DNA of 64,000 nucleotides. It comes from Liolophura sinensis (lineage: Eukaryota; Mollusca; Polyplacophora; Chitonida; Chitonidae). The translations under genes were made by a program, and so were the position numbers. The stretch's first letter is position 1. Each line of letters opens with the position of its first letter. The notes under the pieces are model-generated. The model was given only the letters and a program-made list of their open reading frames with translations, was not told the origin of the DNA and did not search any database. The stretch spans positions 35,421 to 99,420 of the forward strand of contig NW_027018056.1 in assembly GCF_032854445.1 (NCBI RefSeq). The letters run 5' to 3'. Below are positions 47,001-63,000 of this stretch, piece after piece.

Positions 47001-50000
47001 CCTGGCCCAATTGCGCATCCTTTGGCACCTTATTGATGTGGGTCAGTGTTCAATTGTACTTTTTACAGCGGGTTGTATCAAGTACCTTGTGTTTTTTTTA
47101 CATACAAATGGTGTGGTTTTTCTACATGTAGATAAAGACATTGAGTTTGTCTTCGACTTAGAAGTAAGACATTTGCTGGGTGAGTTAAATGGGCTTGGCC
47201 CAAAGATTTGACGTCGTCTGGGCTACCGAAGGGCACAGAACTTATAATGAAATGTTGAATATAGTAATGACGAGTCGCGATTGTACATAGTTAATGTAGC
47301 CGATTTCAATTAGCAAAATGACCAGGCAAAAATCCAAAAGTGGAAAAATTGTTCCAATGCTGCTGGTAAGAGGCTAATCCGACGTATTTTGTGACGAGAA
47401 ATCGAATGGTGCAAACCGCGTTGCTCTCCGACCAATACTTTTGGCTGTAGCCACAAATGAATAATCAATGATGTCAAGATCACGTGCCCAGCAACGGCTC
47501 TTACTCCATGGAAACCAAGGAAATTTGCAATTTTTCAACAGCTGGAGATGCCTGGCCCAATTGCGCATCCTTTGGCACCTTATTGATGTGGGTCAGTGTT
47601 CAATTGTACTTTTTACAGCGGATTGTATCAAGTACCTTTTGTTTTTTTTTATATACAAATGGTGTGGTTTTTCTACATGTAGATAAAGACATTGAGTTTG
47701 TCTTCGACTTAGAAGTAAGACATTTGTTGGGTGAGTTAAATGGGCTTGACCCAAAGATTTGACGTCGTCTGGGCTACCGAAGGGCACATAACTTATAATG
47801 AAAAGTTGAATATAGTAATGACCAGTCGCGATTGTACATAGTTAATGTAGCCGATTTCAGTTCGCAAAAAGACCAGGCAAAAATCCAAAAGTGGAAAAAC
47901 TGTTCCAAAGCTGCTGGTAAGAGGCTAATCCGACGTATTTTGTGACGAGAAATCGAATGGTGCAAACCGCGTTGCTCTCCGACCAATACTTTTGGCTGTA
48001 GCCACAAATGAATAATCAATGATGTCAAGATCACGTGCCCAGCAACGGCTCTTACTCCATGGAAACCAAGGAAATTTGCAATTTTTCAACAGCTGGAGAT
48101 GCCTGGCCCAATTGCGCATCCTTTGGCACCTTATTGATGTGGGTCAGTGTTCAATTGTACTTTTTACAGCGGATTGTATCAAGTACCTTGTGTTTTTTTT
48201 ATATACAAATGGTGTGGTTTTTCTACATGTAGATAAAGACATTGAGTTTGTCTTCGACTTAGAAGTAAGACATTTGTTGGGTGAGTTAAATGGGCTTGAC
48301 CCAAAGATTTGACGTCGTCTGGGCTACCGAAGGGCACATAACTTATAATGAAAAGTTGAATATAGTAATGACCAGTCGCGATTGTACATAGTTAATGTAG
48401 CCGATTTCAATTAGCAAAATGACCAGGCAAAAATCCAAAAGTGGAAAAACTGTTCCAATGCTGCTGGTAAGAGGCTAATCCGACGTATTTTGTGACGAGA
48501 AATCGAATGGTGCAAACCGCGTTGCTCTCCGACCAATACTTTTGGCTGTAGCCACAAATGAATAATCAATGATGTCAAGATCACGTGCCCAGCAACGGCT
48601 CTTACTCCATGGAAACCAAGGAAATTTGCAATTTTTCAACACCTGGAGATGCCTGGCCCAATTGCGCATCCTTTGGCACCTTATTGATGTGGGTCAGTGT
48701 TCAATTGTACTTTTTACAGCGGGTTGTATCAAGTACCTTGTGTTTTTTTTACATACAAATGGTGTGGTTTTTCTACATGTAGATAAAGACATTGAGTTTG
48801 TCTTCGACTTAGAAGTAAGACATTTGCTGGGTGAGTTAAATGGGCTTGGCCCAAAGATTTGACGTCGTCTGGGCTACCGAAGGGCACAGAACTTATAATG
48901 AAATGTTGAATATAGTAATGACCAGTCGCGATTGTACATAGTTAATGTAGCCGATTTCAATTAGCAAAATGACCAGGCAAAAATCCAAAAGTGGAAAAAC
49001 TGTTCCAATGCTGCTGGTAAGAGGCTAATCCGACGTATTTTGTGACGAGAAATCGAATGGTGCAAACCGCGTTGCTCTCCGACCAATACTTTTGGCTGTA
49101 GCCACAAATGAATAATCAATGATGTCAAGATCACGTGCCCAGCAACGGCTCTTACTCCATGGAAACCAAGGAAATTTGCAATTTTTCAACAGCTGGAGAT
49201 GCCTGGCCCAATTGCGCATCCTTTGGCACCTTATTGATGTGGGTCAGTGTTCAATTGTAATTTTTACAGCGGATTGTATCAAGTACCTTTTGTTTTTTTT
49301 ATATACAAATGGTGTGGTTTTTCTACATGTAGATAAAGACATTGAGTTTGTCTTCGACTTAGAAGTAAGACATTTGTTGGGTGAGTTAAATGGGCTTGGC
49401 CCAAAGATTTGACGTCGTCTGGGCTACCGAAGGGCACATAACTTATAATGAAAAGTTGAATATAGTAATGACCAGTCGCGATTGTACATAGTTAATGTAG
49501 CCGATTTCAGTTCGCAAAAAGACCAGGCAAAAATCCAAAAGTGGAAAAACTGTTCCAATGCTGCTGGTAAGAGGCTAATCCGACGTATTTTGTGACGAGA
49601 AATCGAATGGTGCAAACCGCGTTGCTCTCCGACCAATACTTTTGGCTGTAGCCACAAATGAATAATCAATGATGTCAAGATCACGTGCCCAGCAACGGCT
49701 CTTACTCCATGGAAACCAAGGAAATTTGCAATTTTTCAACAGCTGGAGATCCCTAGCCCAATTGCGCATCCTTTGGCACCTTATTGATGTGGGTCAGTGT
49801 TCAATTGTACTTTTACAGCGGATTGTATCAAGTACCTTGTGTTTTTTTTATATACAAATGGTGTGGTTTTTCTACATGTAGATAAAGACATTGAGTTTGT
49901 CTTCGACTTAGAAGTAAGACATTTGTTGGGTGAGTTAAATGGGCTTGACCCAAAGATTTGACGTCGTCTGGGCTACCGAAGGGCACATAACTTATAATGA

Positions 50001-53000
50001 AAAGTTGAATATAGTAATGACCAGTCGCGATTGTACATAGTTAATGTAGCCGATTTCAATTAGCAAAATGACCAGGCAAAAATCCAAAAGTGGAAAAACT
50101 GTTCCAATGCTGCTGGTAAGAGGCTAATCCGACGTATTTTGTGACGAGAAATCGAATGGTGCAAACCGCGTTGCTCTCCGACCAATACTTTTGGCTGTAG
50201 CCACAAATGAATAATCAATGATGTCAAGATCACGTGCCCAGCAACGGCTCTTACTCCATGGAAACCAAGGAAATTTGCAATTTTTCAACAGCTGGAGATG
50301 CCTGGCCCAATTGCGCATCCTTTGGCACCTTATTGATGTGGGTCAGTGTTTAATTGTACTTTTTACAGCGGATTGTATCAAGTATTTTTTGTTTTTTTTA
50401 CATACAAATGGTGTGGTTTTTCTACATGTAGATAAAGACATTGAGTTTGTCTTCGACTTAGAAGTAAGACATTTGCTGGGTGAGTTAAATGGGCTTGGCC
50501 CAAAGATTTGACGTCGTCTGGGCTACCGAAGGGCACATAACTTATAATGAAATGTTGAATATAGTAATGACCAGTCGCGATTGTACATAGTTAATGTAGC
50601 CGATTTCAATTAGCAAAATGACCAGGCAAAAATCCAAAAGTGGAAAAACTGTTCCAATGCTGCTGGTAAGAGGCTAATCCGACGTATTTTGTGACGAGAA
50701 ATCGAATGGTGCAAACCGCGTTGCTCTCCGACCAATACTTTTGGCTGTAGCCACAAATGAATAATCAATGATGTCAAGATCACGTGCCCAGCAACGGCTC
50801 TTACTCCATGGAAACCAAGGAAATTTGCAATTTTTCAACAGCTGGAGATGCCTGGCCCAATTGCGCATCCTTTGGTACCTTATTGATGTGGGTCAGTGTT
50901 CAATTGTACTTTTTACAGCGGATTGTATCAAGTACCTTGTGTTTTTTTTATATACAAATGGTGTGGTTTTTCTACATGTAGATAAAGACATTGAGTTTGT
51001 CTTCGACTTAGAAGTAAGACATTTGTTGGGTGAGTTAAATGGGCTTGGCCCAAAGATTTGACGTCGTCTGGGCTACCGAAGGGCACATAACTTATAATGA
51101 AAAGTTGAATATAGTAATGACCAGTCGCGATTGTACATAGTTAATGCAGCCGATTTCAATTAGCAAAAAGAACAGGCAAAAATCCAAAAGTGGAAAAAAC
51201 TGTTCCAATGCTGCTGGTAAGAGGCTAATCCGACGTATTTTGTGACGAGAAATCGAATGGTGCAAACCGCGTTGCTCTCCGACCAATACTTTTGGCTGTA
51301 GCCACAAATGAATAATCAATGATGTCAAGATCACGTGCCCAGCAACGGCTCTTACTCCATGGAAACCAAGGAAATTTGCAATTTTTCAACACCTGGAGAT
51401 GCCTGGCCCAATTGCGCATCCTTTGGCACCTTATTGATGTGGGTCAGTGTTCAATTGTACTTTTTACAGCGGATTGTATCAAGTACCTTGTGTTTTTTTT
51501 ATATACAAATGGTGTGGTTTTTCTACATGTAGATAAAGACATTGAGTTTGTCTTCGACTTAAAAGTAAGACATTTGCTGGGTGAGTTAAATGGGCTTGAC
51601 CCAAAGATTTGACGTCGTCTGGGCTACCGAAGGGCACATAACTTATAATGAAAAGTTGAATATAGTAATGACCAGTCGCGATTGTACATAGTTAATGTAG
51701 CCGATTTCAATTAGCAAAATGACCAGGCAAAAATCCAAAAGTGGAAAAACTGTTCCAATGCTGCTGGTAAGAGGCTAATCCGACGTATTTTGTGACGAGA
51801 AATCGAATGGTGCAAACCGCGTTGCTCTCCGACCAATCCTTTTGGCTGTAGCCACAAATGAATAATCAATGATGTCAAGATCACGTGCCCAGCAACGGCT
51901 CTTACTCCATGGAAACCAAGGAAATTTGCAATTTTTCAACAGCTGGAGATCCCTGGCCCAATTGCGCATCCTTTGGCACCTTATTGATGTGGGTCAGTGT
52001 TTAGTTGTACTTTTTACAGCGGGTTGTATCAAGTACCTTGTGTTTTTTTTACATACAAATGGTGTGGTTTTTCTACATGTAGATAAAGACATTGAGTTTG
52101 TCTTCGACTTAGAAGTAAGACATTTGCTGGGTGAGTTAAATGGGCTTGGCCCAAAGATTTGACGTCGTCTGGGCTACCGAAGGGCACATAACTTATAATG
52201 AAATGTTGAATATAGTAATGACCAGTCGCGATTGTACATAGTTAATGTAGCCGATTTCAATTAGCAAAATGACCAGGCAAAAATCCAAAAGTGGAAAAAA
52301 CTGTTCCAATGCTGCTGGTAAGAGGCTAATCCGACGTATTTTGTGACGAGAAATCGAATGGTGCAAACCGCGTTGCTCTCCGACCAATACTTTTGGCTGT
52401 AGCCACAAATGAATAATCAATGATGTCAAGATCACGTGCCCAGCAACGGCTCTTACTCCATGGAAACCAAGGAAATTTGCAATTTTTCAACAGCTGGAGA
52501 TGCCTGGCCCAATTGCGCATCCTTTGGCACCTTATTGATGTGGGTCAGTGTTCAATTGTACATTTTACAGCGGATTGTATCAAGTACCTTTTGTTTTTTC
52601 TACATACAAATGGTGTGGTTTTTCTACATGTAGATAAAGACATTGAGTTTGTCTTCGACTTAGAAGTAAGACATTTGTTGGGTGAGTTAAATGGGCTTGG
52701 CCCAAAGATTTGACGTCGTCTGGGCTACCGAAGGGCACATAACTTATAATGAAAAGTTGAATATAGTAATGACCAGTCGCGATTGTACATAGTTAATGTA
52801 GCCGATTTCAATTAGCAAAATGACCAGGCAAAAATCCAAAAGTGGAAAAACTGTTCCAATGCTGCTGGTAAGAGGCTAATCCGACGTATTTTGTGACGAG
52901 AAATCGAATGGTGCAAACCGCGTTGCTCTCCGACCAATCCTTTTGGCTGTAGCCACAAATGAATAATCAATGATGTCAAGATCACGTGCCCAGCAACGGC

Positions 53001-55619
53001 TCTTACTCCATGGAAACCAAGGAAATTTGCAATTTTTCAACAGCTGGAGATCCCTGGCCCAATTGCGCATCCTTTGGCACCTTATTGATGTGGGTCAGTG
53101 TTTAGTTGTACTTTTTACAGCGGGTTGTATCAAGTACCTTGTGTTTTTTTTACATACAAATGGTGTGGTTTTTCTACATGTAGATAAAGACATTGAGTTT
53201 GTCTTCGACTTAGAAGTAAGACATTTGCTGGGTGAGTTAAATGGGCTTGGCCCAAAGATTTGACGTCGTCTGGGCTACCGAAGGGCACATAACTTATAAT
53301 GAAATGTTGAATATAGTAATGACCAGTCGCGATTGTACATAGTTAATGTAGCCGATTTCAATTAGCAAAATGACCAGGCAAAAATCCAAAAGTGGAAAAA
53401 CTGTTCCAATGCTGCTGGTAAGAGGCTAATCCGACGTATTTTGTGACGAGAAATCGAATGGTGCAAACCGCGTTGCTCTCCGACCAATACTTTTGGCTGT
53501 AGCCACAAATGAATAATCAATGATGTCAAGATCACGTGCCCAGCAACGGCTCTTACTCCATGGAAACCAAGGAAATTTGCAATTTTTCAACAGCTGGAGA
53601 TGCCTGGCCCAATTGCGCATCCTTTGGCACCTTATTGATGTGGGTCAGTGTTCAATTGTACTTTTTACAGCGGATTGTATCAAGTACCTTTTGTTTTTTT
53701 TACATACAAATGGTGTGGTTTTTCTACATGTAGATAAAGACATTGAGTTTGTCTTCGACTTAGAAGTAAGACATTTGCTGGGTGAGTTAAATGGGCTTGG
53801 CCCAAAGATTTGACGTCGTCTGGGCTACCGAAGGGCACATAACTTATAATGAAATGTTGAATATAGTAATGACCAGTCGCGATTGTACATAGTTAATGTA
53901 GCCGATTTCAATTCGCAAAAAGACCAGGCAAAAATCCAAAAGTAGAAAAACTGTTCCAATGCTGCTGGTAAGAGGCTAATCCGACGTATTTTGTGACGAG
54001 AAATCGAATGGTGCAAACCGCGTTGCTCTCCGACCAATACTTTTGGCTGTAGCCACAAATGAATAATCAATGATGTCAAGATCACGTGCCCAGCAACGGC
54101 TCTTACTCCATGGAAACCAAGGAAATTTGCAATTTTTCAACACCTGGAGATGCCTGGCCCAATTGCGCATCCTTTGGCACCTTATTGATGTGGGTCAGTG
54201 TTTAATTGTACTTTTTACAGCGGGTTGTATCAAGTACCTTGTGTTTTTTTTATATACAAATGGTGTGGTTTTTCTACATGTAGATAAAGACATTGAGTTT
54301 GTCTTCGACTTAGAAGTAAGACATTTGCTGGGTGAGTTAAATGGGCTTGGCCCAAAGATTTGACGTCGTCTGGGCTACCGAAGGGCACATAACTTATAAT
54401 GAAATGTTGAATATAGTAATGACCAGTCGCGATTGTACATAGTTAATGTAGCCGATTTCAATTAGCAAAATGACCAGGCAAAAATCCAAAAGTGGAAAAA
54501 CTGTTCCAATGCTGCTGGTAAGAGGCTAATCCGACGTATTTTGTGACGAGAAATCGAATGGTGCAAACCGCGTTGCTCTCCGACCAATACTTTTGGCTGT
54601 AGCCACAAATGAATAATCAATGATGTCAAGATCACGTGCCCAGCAACGGCTCTTACTCCATGGAAACCAAGGAAATTTGCAATTTTTCAACAGCTGGAGA
54701 TGCCTGGCCCAATTGCGCATCCTTTGGCACCTTATTGATGTGGGTCAGTGTTCAATTGTACTTTTTACAGCGGGTTGTATCAAGTACCTTGTGTTTTTTT
54801 TACATACAAATGGTGTGGTTTTTCTACATGTAGATAAAGACATTGAGTTTGTCTTCGACTTAGAAGTAAGACATTTGCTGGGTGAGTTAAATGGGCTTGG
54901 CCCAAAGATTTGACGTCGTCTGGGCTACCGAAGGGCACAGAACTTATAATGAAATGTTGAATATAGTAATGACCAGTCGCGATTGTACATAGTTAATGTA
55001 GCCGATTTCAATTAGCAAAATGACCAGGCAAAAATCCAAAAGTGGAAAAACTGTTCCAATGCTGCTGGTAAGAGGCTAATCCGACGTATTTTGTGACGAG
55101 AAATCGAATGGTGCAAACCGCGTTGCTCTCCGACCAATACTTTTGGCTGTAGCCACAAATGAATAATCAATGATGTCAAGATCACGTGCCCAGCAACGGC
55201 TCTTACTCCATGGAAACCAAGGAAATTTGCAATTTTTCAACAGCTGGAGATGCCTGGCCCAATTGCGCATCCTTTGGCACCTTATTGATGTGGGTCAGTG
55301 TTCAATTGTACTTTTTACAGCGGATTGTATCAAGTACCTTTTGTTTTTTTTATATACAAATGGTGTGGTTTTTCTACATGTAGATAAAGACATTGAGTTT
55401 GTCTTCGACTTAGAAGTAAGACATTTGTTGGGTGAGTTAAATGGGCTTGGCCCAAAGATTTGACGTCGTCTGGGCTACCGAAGGGCACATAACTTATAAT
55501 GAAAAGTTGAATATAGTAATGACCAGTCGCGATTGTACATAGTTAATGTAGCCGATTTCAGTTCGCAAAAAGACCAGGCAAAAATCCAAAAGTGGAAAAA
55601 CTGTTCCAATGCTGCTGGT

Positions 55620-58600
55620 AAGAGGCTAATCCGACGTATTTTGTGACGAGAAATCGAATGGTGCAAACCGCGTTGCTCTCCGACCAATACTTTTGGCTGT
55701 AGCCACAAATGAATAATCAATGATGTCAAGATCACGTGCCCAGCAACGGCTCTTACTCCATGGAAACCAAGGAAATTTGCAATTTTTCAACAGCTGGAGA
55801 TCCCTAGCCCAATTGCGCATCCTTTGGCACCTTATTGATGTGGGTCAGTGTTCAATTGTACTTTTTACAGCGGATTGTATCAAGTACCTTGTGTTTTTTT
55901 TATATACAAATGGTGTGGTTTTTCTACATGTAGATAAAGACATTGAGTTTGTCTTCGACTTAGAAGTAAGACATTTGTTGGGTGAGTTAAATGGGCTTGA
56001 CCCAAAGATTTGACGTCGTCTGGGCTACCGAAGGGCACATAACTTATAATGAAAAGTTGAATATAGTAATGACCAGTCGCGATTGTACATAGTTAATGTA
56101 GCCGATTTCAATTAGCAAAATGACCAGGCAAAAATCCAAAAGTGGAAAAACTGTTCCAATGCTGCTGGTAAGAGGCTAATCCGACGTATTTTGTGACGAG
56201 AAATCGAATGGTGCAAACCGCGTTGCTCTCCGACCAATACTTTTGGCTGTAGCCACAAATGAATAATCAATGATGTCAAGATCACGTGCCCAGCAACGGC
56301 TCTTACTCCATGGAAACCAAGGAAATTTGCAATTTTTCAACAGCTGGAGATGCCTGGCCCAATTGCGCATCCTTTGGCACCTTATTGATGTGGGTCAGTG
56401 TTCAATTGTACTTTTTACAGCGGGTTGTATCAAGTACCTTGTGTTTTTTTTATATACAAATGGTGTGGTTTTTCTACATGTAGATAAAGACATTGAGTTT
56501 GTCTTCGACTTAGAAGTAAGACATTTGCTGGGTGAGTTAAATGGGCTTGACCCAAAGATTTGACGTCGTCTGGGCTACCGAAGGGCACATAACTTATAAT
56601 GAAAAGTTGAATATAGTAATGACCAGTCGCGATTGTACATAGTTAATGTAGCCGATTTCAATTAGCAAAATGACCAGGCAAAAATCCAAAAGTGGAAAAA
56701 CTGTTCCAATGCTGCTGGTAAGAGGCTAATCCGACGTATTTTGTGACGAGAAATCGAATGGTGCAAACCGCGTTGCTCTCCGACCAATACTTTTGGCTGT
56801 AGCCACAAATGAATAATCAATGATGTCAAGATCACGTGCCCAGCAACGGCTCTTACTCCATGGAAACCAAGGAAATTTGCAATTTTTCAACAGCTGGAGA
56901 TGCCTGGCCCAATTGCGCATCCTTTGGCACCTTATTGATGTGGGTCAGTGTTCAATTGTAATTTTTACAGCGGATTGTATCAAGTACCTTTTGTTTTTTT
57001 TATATACAAATGGTGTGGTTTTTCTACATGTAGATAAAGACATTGAGTTTGTCTTCGACTTAGAAGTAAGACATTTGTTGGGTGAGTTAAATGGGCTTGG
57101 CCCAAAGATTTGACGTCGTCTGGGCTACCGAAGGGCACAGAACTTATAATGAAATGTTGAATATAGTAATGACCAGTCGCGATTGTACATAGTTAATGTA
57201 GCCGATTTCAATTAGCAAAATGACCAGGCAAAAATCCAAAAGTGGAAAAACTGTTCCAATGCTGCTGGTAAGAGGCTAATCCGACGTATTTTGTGACGAG
57301 AAATCGAATGGTGCAAACCGCGTTGCTCTCCGACCAATACTTTTGGCTGTAGCCACAAATGAATAATCAATGATGTCAAGATCACGTGCCCAGCAACGGC
57401 TCTTACTCCATGGAAACCAAGGAAATTTGCAATTTTTCAACAGCTGGAGATGCCTGGCCCAATTGCGCATCCTTTGGCACCTTATTGATGTGGGTCAGTG
57501 TTCAATTGTACTTTTTACAGCGGATTGTATCAAGTACCTTGTGTTTTTTTTATATACAAATGGTGTGGTTTTTCTACATGTAGATAAAGACATTGAGTTT
57601 GTCTTCGACTTAGAAGTAAGACATTTGTTGGGTGAGTTAAATGGGCTTGACCCAAAGATTTGACGTCGTCTGGGCTACCGAAGGGCACATAACTTATAAT
57701 GAAAAGTTGAATATAGTAATGACCAGTCGCGATTGTACATAGTTAATGTAGCCGATTTCAATTAGCAAAATGACCAGGCAAAAATCCAAAAGTGGAAAAA
57801 CTGTTCCAATGCTGCTGGTAAGAGGCTAATCCGACGTATTTTGTGACGAGAAATCGAATGGTGCAAACCGCGTTGCTCTCCGACCAATCCTTTTGGCTGT
57901 AGCCACAAATGAATAATCAACAAGATCACGTGCCCAGCAGCAACGGCTCTTACTCCATGGAAACCAAGGAAATTTTGCAATTTTTCAACAGCTGGAGATG
58001 CCTGGCCCAATTGCGCATCCTTTGGCACCTTATTGATGTGGGTCAGTGTTTAATTGTACTTTTTACAGCGGGTTGTATCAAGTACCTTGTGTTTTTTTTA
58101 TATACAAATGGTGTGGTTTTTTCTACATGTAGATAAAGACATTGAGTTTGTCTTCGACTTAGAAGTAAGACATTTGCTGGGGTGAGTTAAATGGGCTTGG
58201 CCCAAAGATTTGACGTCGTCTGGGCTACCGAAGGGCACATAACTTATAATGAAATGTTGAATATAGTAATGACCAGTCGCGATTGTACATAGTTAATGTA
58301 GCCGATTTCAATTAGCAAAATGACCGGGCAAAAATCCAAAAGTGGAAAAACTGTTCCAATGCTGCTGGTAAGAGGCTAATCCGACGTATTTTGTGACGAG
58401 AAATCGAATGGTGCAAACCGCGTTGCTCTCCGACCAATCCTTTTGGCTGTAGCACAAATGAATAATCAATGATGTTCAAGATCACGTGCCCCAGCAACGG
58501 CTCTTACTCCATGGAAACCAAGGAAATTTGCAATTTTTCAACAGCTGGAGATGCCTGGCCCAATTGCGCATCCTTTGGCACCTTATTGATGTGGGTCAGT

Positions 58601-60025
58601 GTTCAATTGTACTTTTTACAGCGGATTGTATCAAGTACCTTTTGTTTTTTTTTACATACAAATGGTGTGGTTTTTCTACATGTAGATAAAGACATTGAGT
58701 TTGTCTTCGACTTAGAAGTAAGACATTTGTTGGGTGAGTTAAATGGGCTTGGCCCAAAGATTTGACGTCGTCTGGGCTACCGAAGGGCACATAACTTATA
58801 ATGAAAAGTTGAATATAGTAATGACCAGTCGCGATTGTACATAGTTAATGTAGCCGATTTCAATTCGCAAAAAGACCAGGCAAAAATCCAAAAGTGGAAA
58901 AACTGTTCCAATGCTGCTGGTAAGAGGCTAATCCGACGTATTTTGTGACGAGAAATCGAATGGTGCAAACCGCGTTGCTCTCCGACCAATACTTTTGGCT
59001 GTAGCCACAAATGAATAATCAATGATGTCAAGATCACGTGCCCAGCAACGGCTCTTACTCCATGGGAAACCAAGGAAATTTGCAATTTTTCAAACACCTG
59101 GAGATGCCTGGCCCAATTGCGCATCCTTTGGCACCTTATTGATGTGGGTCAGTGTTTAATTGTACTTTTTACAGCGGGTTGTATCAAGTACCTTGTGTTT
59201 TTTTTATATACAAATGGTGTGGTTTTTCTACATGTAGATAAAGGACATTGAGTTTGTCTTCGACTTAGAAGTAAGACATTTGCTGGGTGAGTTAAATGGG
59301 CTTGGCCCAAAGATTTGACGTCGTCTGGGCTACCGAAGGGCACATAACTTATAATGAAATGTTGAATATAGTAATGACCAGTCGCGATTGTACATAGTTA
59401 ATGTAGCCGATTTCAATTAGCAAAATGACCAGGCAAAAATCCAAAAGTGGAAAAAACTGTTCCAATGCTGCTGGTAAGAGGCTAATCCGACGTATTTTTG
59501 TGACGAGAAATCGAATGGTGCAAACCGCGTTGCTCTCCGACCAATACTTTTGGCTGTAGCCACAAATGAATAATCAATGATGTCAAGATCACGTGCCCAG
59601 CAACGGCTCTTACTCCATGGAAACCAAGGAAATTTGCAATTTTTCAACAGCTGGAGATGCCTGGCCCAATTGCGCATCCTTTGGCACCTTATTGATGTGG
59701 GTCAGTGTTCAATTGTACTTTTTTTACAGCGGATTGTATCAAGTACCTTTTGTTTTTTTTATATACAAATGGTGTGGTTTTTCTACATGTAGATAAAGAC
59801 ATTGAGTTTGTCTTCGACTTAGAAGTAAGACATTTGTTGGGTGAGTTAAATGGGCTTGGCCCAAAGATTTGACGTCGTCTGGGCTACCGAAGGGCACATA
59901 ACTTATAATGAAAAGTTGAATATAGTAATGACCAGTCGCGATTGTACATAGTTAATGTAGCCGATTTCAGTTCGCAAAAAGACCAGGCAAAATCCAAAAG
60001 TGGAAAAACTGTTTCCAATGCTGCT
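55620..60025. repeat. Eight-monomer higher-order block, copy A (about 4.41 kb)
   Basis: The ordered markers GAGATCCCTAGCCC with GACCC, GCGGGTTG with GACCC, TTGTAATTTTT with CACAGAAC, GACCC, GTGTTTAATTG, TACCTTTTG, CAACACCTGG, CAGTTCGC recur about 4,409 bp later (units near 55720 and 60129, 56270 and 60678, 58469 and 62880). Confidence 0.7.
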
Positions 60026-63000
60026 GGTAAGAGGCTAATCCGACGTATTTTGTGACGAGAAATCGAATGGTGCAAACCGCGTTGCTCTCCGACCAATACT
60101 TTTGGCTGTAGCCACAAATGAATAATCAATGATGTCAAGAATCACGTGCCCAGCAACGCTCTTACTCCATGGAAACCAAGGAAATTTGCAATTTTTCAAC
60201 AGCTGGAGATCCCTAGCCCAATTGCGCATCCTTTGGCACCTTATTGATGTGGGTCAGTGTTCAATTGTACTTTTTACAGCGGATTGTATCAAGTACCTTG
60301 TGTTTTTTTATATACAAATGGTGTGGTTTTTCTACATGTAGATAAAGACATTGAGTTTGTCTTCGACTTAGAAGTAAGACATTTGTTGGGTGAGTTAAAT
60401 GGGCTTGACCCAAAGATTTGACGTCGTCTGGGCTACCGAAGGGCACATAACTATAATGAAAAGTTGAATATAGTAATGGACCAGTCGCGATTGTACATAG
60501 TTAATGTAGCCGATTTCAATTAGCAAAATGACCAGGCAAAAATCCAAAAGTGGAAAAACTGTTCCAATGCTGCTGGTAAGAGGCTAATCCGACGTATTTT
60601 GTGACGAGAAATCGAATGGTGCAAACCGCGTTGCTCTCCGACCAATACTTTTGGCTGTAGCCACAAATGAATAATCAATGATGTCAAGATCACGTGCCCA
60701 GCAACGGCTCTTACTCCATGGAAACCAAGGAAATTTGCAATTTTTCAACAGCTGGAGATGCCTGGCCCAATTGCGCATCCCTTTGGGCACCTTATTGATG
60801 TGGGTCAGTGTTCAATTGTACTTTTTACAGCGGGTTGTATCAAGTACCTTGTGTTTTTTTTATATACAAATGGTGTGGTTTTTCTACATGTAGATAAAGA
60901 CATTGAGTTTGTCTTCGACTTAGAAGTAAGACATTTGCTGGGTGAGTTAAATGGGCTTGACCCAAAGATTTGACGTCGTCTTGGGCTACCGAAGGGCACA
61001 TAACTTATAATGAAAAGTTGAATATAGTAATGACCAGTCGCGATTGTACATAGTTAATGTAGCCGATTTCAATTAGCAAAATGACCAGGCAAAAATCCAA
61101 AAGTGGAAAAACTGTTCCAATGCTGCTGGTAAGAGGCTAATCCGACGTATTTTTGTGACGAGAAATCGAATGGTGCAAACCGCGTTGCTCTCCGACCAAT
61201 ACTTTTGGCTGTAGCCACAAATGAATAATCAATGATGTCAAGATCACGTGCCCAGCAACGGCTCTTACTCCATGGAAACCAAGGAAATTTGCAATTTTTC
61301 AACAGCTGGAGATGCCTGGCCAATTGCGCATCCTTTGGCACCTTATTGATGTGGGTCAGTGTTCAATTGTAATTTTTACAGCGGATTGTATCAAGTACCT
61401 TTTGTTTTTTTTATATACAAATGGTGTGGTTTTTCTACATGTAGATAAAGACATTGAGTTTGTCTTCGACTTAGAAGTAAGACATTTGTTGGGTGAGTTA
61501 AATGGGCTTGGCCAAAGATTTGACGTCGTCTGGGCTACCGAAGGGCACAGAACTTATAATGAAATGTTGAATATAGTAATGACCAGTCGCGATTGTACAT
61601 AGTTAATGTAGCCGATTTCAATTAGCAAAATGACCAGGCAAAAATCCAAAAGTGGAAAAACTGTTCCAATGCTGCTGGTAAGAGGCTAATCCGACGTATT
61701 TTGTGACGAGAAATCGAATGGTGCAAACCGCGTTGCTCTCCGACCAATACTTTTGGCTGTAGCCACAAATGAATAATCAATGATGTCAAGATCACGTGCC
61801 AGCAACGGCTCTTACTCCATGGAAACCAAGGAAATTGCAATTTTTCAACAGCTGGAGATGCCTGGCCCAATTGCGCATCTTTGGCACCTTATTGATGTGG
61901 GTCAGTGTTCAATTGTACTTTTTACAGCGGATTGTATCAAGTACCTTGTGTTTTTTTTATATACAAATGGTGTGGTTTTTCTACATGTAGATAAAGACAT
62001 TGAGTTTGTCTTCGACTTAGAAGTAAGACATTTGTTGGGTGAGTTAAATGGGCTTGACCCAAAGATTTGACGTCGTCTGGGCTACCGAAGGGCACATAAC
62101 TTATAATGAAAAGTTGAATATAGTAATGACCAGTCGCGATTGTACATAGTTAATGTAGCCGATTTCAATTAGCAAAATGACCAGGCAAAAATCCAAAAGT
62201 GGAAAAACTGTTCCAATGCTGCTGGTAAGAGGCTAATCCGACGTATTTTGTGACGAGAAATCGAATGGTGCAAACCGCGTTGCTCTCCGACCAATCCTTT
62301 TGGCTGTAGCCACAAATGAATAATCAATGATGTCAAGATCACGTGCCCAGCAACGGCTCTTACTCCATGGAAACCAAGGAAATTTGCAATTTTTTCAACA
62401 GCTGGAGATGCCTGGCCCAATTGCGCATCCTTTGGCACCTTATTGATGTGGGTCAGTGTTTAATTGTACTTTTTACAGCGGGTTGTATCAAGTACCTTGT
62501 GTTTTTTTTATATACAAATGGTGTGGTTTTTCTTACATGTAGATAAGACATTGAGTTTGTCTTCGACTTAGAAGTAAGACATTTGCTGGGTGAGTTAAAT
62601 GGGCTTGGCCCAAAGATTTGACGTCGTCTGGGCTACCGAAGGGCACATAACTTATAATGAAATGTTGAATATAGTAATGACCAGTCGCGATTGTACATAG
62701 TTAATGTAGCCCGATTTTCAATTAGCAAAATGACGCGGGCAAAAATCCAAAAGTGGAAAAACTGTTCCAATGCTGCTGGTAAGAGGCTAATCCGACGTAT
62801 TTTGTGACGAGAAATCGAATGGTGCAAACCGCGTTGCTCTCCGACCAATCCTTTTGGCTGTAGCCACAAATGAATAATCAATGATGTCAAGATCACGTGC
62901 CCAGCAACGGCTCTTACTCCATGGAAACCAAGGAATTTGCAATTTTTCACAGCTGGAGATGCCTGGCCCAATTGCGCATCCTTTGGCACCTTATTGATGT